From Pseudoalteromonas sp. MM1 (GTDB lineage: Bacteria > Pseudomonadota > Gammaproteobacteria > Enterobacterales > Alteromonadaceae): a stretch of 64,000 nucleotides of DNA. Below the pieces are notes generated by a model that saw only the letters and a program-made list of their open reading frames with translations, searched no databases and was not told where the DNA came from. The DNA lies in contig NZ_AP027923.1 of the NCBI RefSeq assembly GCF_030296835.1, positions 186,001 to 250,000 of the forward strand. Direction: 5' to 3'. Below are positions 61,118 to 64,000 of the stretch, piece after piece; positions within the stretch are counted from its first letter, which is position 1, and every line of letters starts with the position of its first letter. A program made the translations under genes and the position numbers.

Positions 61118-61395
61118 CCTTTGGTGGTTGAATTTGCAGCAGTGTGTTTGGTTTTTAGGCAAGGCAGAGCCTATGTAGTGTGGTTATTCCCCATAAATAG
61201 GCGATAACGCAGCATAAATACCAAACATGCGCTGCCCTTTGGGTTCTTTCTAGGGACTATTAATTCTTTGTTGCTCGGTTTTTACTTAGCCCACTAGGTT
61301 ACAAACCTCGCGCCGTGATTTAATCGCCCCTAGATTGAACAAATTTCAATCCACAAAGATAAACACGCCCTAGTAGCGAGCTAAAACGTAATTTA
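61118..61395. repeat. Non-coding insertion between two DUF2798 genes
   Basis: The 278-bp stretch is unlike its neighbours: it has stops in all frames, no ribosome binding site, and a higher GC content in places (CCCTTTGGGTTC, CTCGCGCCG). It falls exactly at the 5' end of the second DUF2798 gene, which lacks a proper start. It resembles a short non-autonomous mobile element or dispersed repeat. I could not find clear terminal inverted repeats. Confidence 0.4.
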
Positions 61396-61599
61396 GTGAT
61401 TAGTGTTTTTATGGCGCTGATCATGGAATCGCTAATGGCGTTTGTAACCGCTACCAACAATATTGGCTATGCAGATATGCGTTTATTTTTAAATGGTTGG
61501 GCTGAAGGGCTACTTGCTGCACTGCCTATAGGCCTTACTATAATGTTAATAATGTCGGTTACGGTAAAGCCCAAATTAGAGCGCTTTTTAAAAAGCTAA
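61396..61599 (+). pseudogene. DUF2798 gene with lost 5' end
   Basis: About 67 codons cover both helices of a DUF2798 protein (FMALIMESLMAFVTATNNIG and LLAALPIGLTIMLIMSVTV), but the first few residues are missing. The only start is a GTG at 61396 with no ribosome binding site. The preceding insertion probably removed the original start and promoter. Its stop overlaps that of the UvrA remnant on the other strand by 2 bp. A weakly translated protein is still possible. Confidence 0.55.
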
Positions 61600-61752
61600 A
61601 TTGCGCTATTCAAAAACGGTGCAGTACGGCTTTTTGTAGATTGCGCAACCTCTTCAGGTTCACCTTGAGCAACAATTACCCCGCCTTTGTCGCCGGCTCC
61701 TGGGCCAATATCAATAACCCAATCACTGTTACTGGCAACTTGCATAGAGTGT
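61596..61752 (-). pseudogene. UvrA-like excinuclease remnant (C-terminal 52 codons)
   Basis: SNSDWVIDIGPGAGDKGGVI and VAQGEPEEVAQSTKSRTAPF are the C-terminal ATPase end of UvrA, closest to the UvrA2 type (IDIGPGAG). The match stops about HSMQV. Upstream there is no ABC signature or zinc finger, so only the tail of the gene survived. Its stop overlaps the DUF2798 stop. It shows that deletion or insertion reshaped this spot. There is no start codon that would make a functional protein. Confidence 0.75.
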
Positions 61753-61821
61753 TTACATAATAGGTAAAAACTGCGAGTATAAATTTTAATCAAGCATCTA
61801 AATTTAAAAGGACGTTTAATT

Positions 61822-62232
61822 GTGGTAAAAATTGTAGTCAGCTTTGTATTTTTATTAATACTTAGCGCCAATGTGTTTGCAGCGCAAAATAATGTATTAA
61901 ATGTTGACCGAGCCATACCAAATAGTATGCAGTTGTCCTTCCCTAACGATAACAATATAACGCCTAAAAAGTCTGACTTTTCAATTTTAAACTATGTACT
62001 TATGAGTAACGAAATAGGAGAGCGTTGGGCGGTTATTACCCTTACTAATTTAGCCTCTGGCAAGCGAGAGCTTAATCAAGAACACGTATTAGCGCTGTTT
62101 GCAGATGGCAGCAGGCAAACACCAAATGAATTTAAACTCGGCTTCAATGGCAACCAAACACAGTCGGTAACGGTATCGTTTGCTGAGCATAAGTTTCCTA
62201 TTCTAAGTGTATATTCGAGCAATGATCAGTAA
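61822..62232 (+). CDS. Secreted protein of unknown function
   Basis: This 136-residue protein has a GTG start at 61822 with AAAAGGA 9 nt upstream. The signal peptide (residues 1-20, ending NVFAA) sends it to the periplasm. The mature part is probably beta-rich: ERWAVITLTNLASGKRELNQ, HVLALFADGSRQTP and QSVTVSFAEHKFPILSVYS. This resembles an immunoglobulin-like domain. No family is recognised. A hairpin after the stop (about 62232-62258) may end its transcript and that of the convergent small gene. Confidence 0.6.
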   Translation: MVKIVVSFVFLLILSANVFAAQNNVLNVDRAIPNSMQLSFPNDNNITPKKSDFSILNYVLMSNEIGERWAVITLTNLASGKRELNQEHVLALFADGSRQTPNEFKLGFNGNQTQSVTVSFAEHKFPILSVYSSNDQ

Positions 62233-62248
62233 CACATTTTTAGATAAG

Positions 62249-62371
62249 CTAAATGTGTAGTAATTGCTTTAGTTTATCGGCACCGGCTCTGCTGGTGCTT
62301 AGCTCAGATTTAATATCATCATTTACAATCACCATCAATTTGCCATTAACTGTTTTTGTAATAATGTTCAT
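62249..62371 (-). CDS. 40-residue small protein with hairpin-masked ribosome binding site
   Basis: The minus-strand frame encodes 40 residues starting MNIITKTVNGKLMVIVNDDI and ending GADKLKQLLHI. It has a strong AAGGA ribosome binding site 8 nt before the ATG at 62371. A 12-bp inverted repeat places that site in a stem (62378-62421), so translation may be switched. The protein is soluble, with a short beta hairpin and helix in appearance. The opposite-strand frame through this segment, with a poor start, is rejected. No family is recognised. It is convergent with the secreted protein gene. Confidence 0.55.
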   Translation of the reverse strand: MNIITKTVNGKLMVIVNDDIKSELSTSRAGADKLKQLLHI

Positions 62372-62377
62372 GGCTAT

Positions 62378-62421
62378 ATTCCTTATCAAAATAGGTATTA
62401 GGCGTTTTGTTGATAAGGAAT
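62378..62421 (-). promoter_or_regulatory. Leader hairpin covering a ribosome binding site
   Basis: ATTCCTTATCAA (62378-62389) and TTGATAAGGAAT (62410-62421) are perfect inverted copies around a 20-nt loop. On the minus strand the downstream arm contains the AAGGA ribosome binding site of the 40-residue gene. The folded RNA would hide it. Confidence 0.55.
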
Positions 62422-62649
62422 TTAGCGAGTTTTTAACCAGCTTAATTAATGTTTATCTGAATCGACATTATTTGCAGTTGAACCGACATAAAAGTAAATT
62501 AGCGTTGTGGTGGGGGAGGCTAACTTTATAGCATTACTTTGTTTATATGCTTAATGTGTAACTAAAAGTGAAACTGGTTTAATCAAGTCTTTACACTTAC
62601 AATGGTCAAACGCTAGTATCATGAATTATATAAAAGTCATGGATGATCA

Positions 62650-63609
62650 ATGAATAGCATAATTTTAATATTTTTTTCAATTGCCTTAGTTTTGGCTCCT
62701 TCACAGGTTTTAGCTGAGCAACAGCTCCCAACTCAATTTGATAATAATCGTATAATTTTAATCCCGGAACTTATCAGTGGCAAAAAACTCAGATTTTTTA
62801 CAGATACCGGCGGTGGGTGGAATGCCATTTCAAAAGAACTTCATCAGCAATACAATTGGCCAACAATCATAAAAGTAGCTGATGGCGAAGAGTATACCTT
62901 GTCAGAAATGCCTAAGTTTAAAGCAGAGGCAGAAATACCTGCTGGTGGCATTGAAAATTTCATGGCCGGATATTTGTTTATAGCCCCCGAGGCAGAACTA
63001 TCAAAAGAGCAACAGTTTGATGGGTTTTTAGGTGGTCGATGGCACGCAGAAAAAATTATTAAAATTGATTATGTAAATGAATCAATGTTTATCCTTGATT
63101 CTCTTGATGAGGTTAACTTAAACAAATTTAAAAAAGTAGAATTAGGTTTTCAAAAAGACTCTCAGCAAAAATACACCACAGCATTTCCTAGAATGAGTAT
63201 AAAAGTTCAAGGAATAGAGTATCAAATGTTGTTAGATACTGGTGCAACATCAACTTTAACTAATACCGCAAAAAAACAAATACAGAGTAAATCGAATGTG
63301 GTTGGTACTTCTTTTATCGCAGCTAGTGTTTTTGATAATTGGAAAGCCAGAAACCCAGATTGGGACGTTATCGAAAAAGCCGAACATGGCACCGAGGAAG
63401 CTATTATTAAGGTACCTTTCGTTATTATAGCCGAACAAAGTATTGGGCCTGTTTGGTTTACAAGAAGAGAGGATAATAACTTTCATGAGTTTATGTCTTC
63501 AATGATGGACAAAAAAATTGATGGCGCATTCGGTGGCTCAGGTCTGAAGTATTTTGACTTAGTGATAGATTACATAGACGAGCATGCTTATTTTAAGGCT
63601 AAGCTTTAA
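62650..63609 (+). CDS. Secreted two-lobed retropepsin-like aspartyl protease
   Basis: This 319-residue protein has a signal peptide (residues 1-22, ending SQVLA). It has two aspartic protease half-sites. Asp52 in FFTDTGGGW is matched by FDGFLGG at 123-129, and Asp196 in MLLDTGATST by IDGAFGG at 290-296. In retropepsins and pepsins the DTG loop and a later hydrophobic-hydrophobic-Gly motif make each half of the active site. A single chain could therefore form both halves. Bacterial members are usually single-lobed. Activity is unproven, and the first lobe has DTGGG rather than DTGA/S. Confidence 0.65.
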   Translation: MNSIILIFFSIALVLAPSQVLAEQQLPTQFDNNRIILIPELISGKKLRFFTDTGGGWNAISKELHQQYNWPTIIKVADGEEYTLSEMPKFKAEAEIPAGGIENFMAGYLFIAPEAELSKEQQFDGFLGGRWHAEKIIKIDYVNESMFILDSLDEVNLNKFKKVELGFQKDSQQKYTTAFPRMSIKVQGIEYQMLLDTGATSTLTNTAKKQIQSKSNVVGTSFIAASVFDNWKARNPDWDVIEKAEHGTEEAIIKVPFVIIAEQSIGPVWFTRREDNNFHEFMSSMMDKKIDGAFGGSGLKYFDLVIDYIDEHAYFKAKL

Positions 63610-63731
63610 AATTTAGCCATTGTTTTATTGGCTTCAAAGGGCAGGAATAAGCGAATAACGGATGGTCAATAATTGTAAAGTATGAAGTCAAGATTTGGCC
63701 ACTCTTTGGTTTTTAAAGTTAAGGAATTACT

Positions 63732-64000
63732 ATGAAATTTGAAGGTGCACAACAAAATATGAACCTCGCATATTTTGGTGGTGGAACGGGCGTATTAGTG
63801 TCTGGCTTGGTTTGGTGTATAGCTGGCTTTGTCGCACTACTGCATTCAAATCAATCAAGTATGCTTACTTTATTTTTTGGTGGCATGTTTATACACCCTT
63901 TAGCTATGTTACTTTCAAAAGTGCTTAAACGCTCTGGCAATCACGACCCTAAAAACCCATTAGGTAAATTGGCCTTAGAAAGCACTATTATTTTATTTGT
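63732..64000 (+). CDS. Membrane protein of unknown function (5' part)
   Basis: The frame starts at 63732 with AAGGA 7 nt upstream and runs off the window end, giving about 89 residues. Hydrophobic segments around residues 13-36 and 42-63 (VLVSGLVWCIAGFVALLH and LTLFFGGMFIHPLAMLL) suggest at least two membrane helices. It may belong to the DUF7010 family, which I cannot confirm. It follows the aspartyl protease gene by 122 bp in the same direction. Confidence 0.6.
   Translation, partial: MKFEGAQQNMNLAYFGGGTGVLVSGLVWCIAGFVALLHSNQSSMLTLFFGGMFIHPLAMLLSKVLKRSGNHDPKNPLGKLALESTIILF

Noticed and set aside
62253..62531. Plus-strand frame of 92 codons overlapping the 40-residue gene
   Set aside because: It has no ribosome binding site, an unlikely composition (low-complexity hydrophobic and Arg/Leu end), and its first half is antisense to a small gene with a strong ribosome binding site.
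1..64000. CRISPR arrays, tRNA or rRNA genes
   Set aside because: No regularly spaced direct repeats and no cloverleaf- or rRNA-like sequence were noticed on reading either strand; a dedicated tRNA scan was not possible.

Overview
The window reads as chromosome of a marine gammaproteobacterium of the Alteromonadales, most likely Pseudoalteromonas. The DNA is AT-rich, three large TonB-dependent receptors sit beside polysaccharide and sugar catabolic genes, and the katB-ankB and ynjBCD-type gene pairs are those of Gammaproteobacteria. The genus is inferred from family content only. No rRNA, tRNA or CRISPR array was found.

Layout. 1-2.7 kb: the end of an osmoregulated periplasmic glucan (OpgG/OpgD) gene, a small membrane protein and a YrbL-like protein. 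2.7-10.4 kb: a minus-strand ureide (purine breakdown) operon of allantoate amidohydrolase, ureidoglycine-glyoxylate aminotransferase, a TauE/SafE transporter, an oxamate amidohydrolase-like enzyme and an amidase. It is preceded by a RutR-like TetR regulator plus an RraA-fold protein. Between them lie an apparent sigma-54 promoter and two NtrC-type sites 21 bp apart, suggesting nitrogen control. 10.5-15.7 kb: YddG exporter, alpha/beta hydrolase, katB-ankB and a HAD phosphatase. 15.9-20.1 kb: an operon of NCS1-family transporter, mannitol 2-dehydrogenase and fructokinase, probably for mannitol. Then CstA, a cupin protein and a STAS-like protein.

23.2-30.8 kb: a sucrose locus (fructokinase, TonB receptor, MFS transporter, sucrose phosphorylase, LacI regulator). 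CTTAATCGATTAAG operators lie before the receptor and before the phosphorylase; the first sits inside a perfect 40-bp palindrome. 30.9-33.6 kb: an accessory patch with an AraC remnant, a solitary integron gene cassette encoding a PIN-domain protein with a recognisable attC site, a tiny membrane protein, a PH/GRAM-like protein and copies of a short dispersed repeat. 33.7-38.9 kb: a laminarin locus (lipoprotein GH16 plus TonB receptor) behind two TGTAAGCGCTTACA operators. 39.2-49.7 kb: an eight-gene minus-strand run of TonB receptor, TVP38-flavoprotein fusion, DUF547, YnjB-YnjC-YnjD ABC transporter, CDP-alcohol phosphatidyltransferase and sterol-desaturase-family protein, whose joint job is not established.

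50-64 kb: DoxX-like protein, hemerythrin, paralogous small lipoproteins, a TetR-oxidoreductase operon behind a long palindromic operator, a ThrE-type exporter, a LacI regulator translationally coupled to a glycosyltransferase, an S9 peptidase, a LysE exporter, DUF2798 genes flanking a non-coding insertion, a UvrA remnant, and a secreted protein with two Asp-Thr-Gly motifs. The best candidates for something undescribed are the integron cassette, the NtrC/sigma-54-controlled ureide operon, the eight-gene TonB/YnjBCD locus, and a 40-residue gene whose ribosome binding site can be masked by a 12-bp hairpin.
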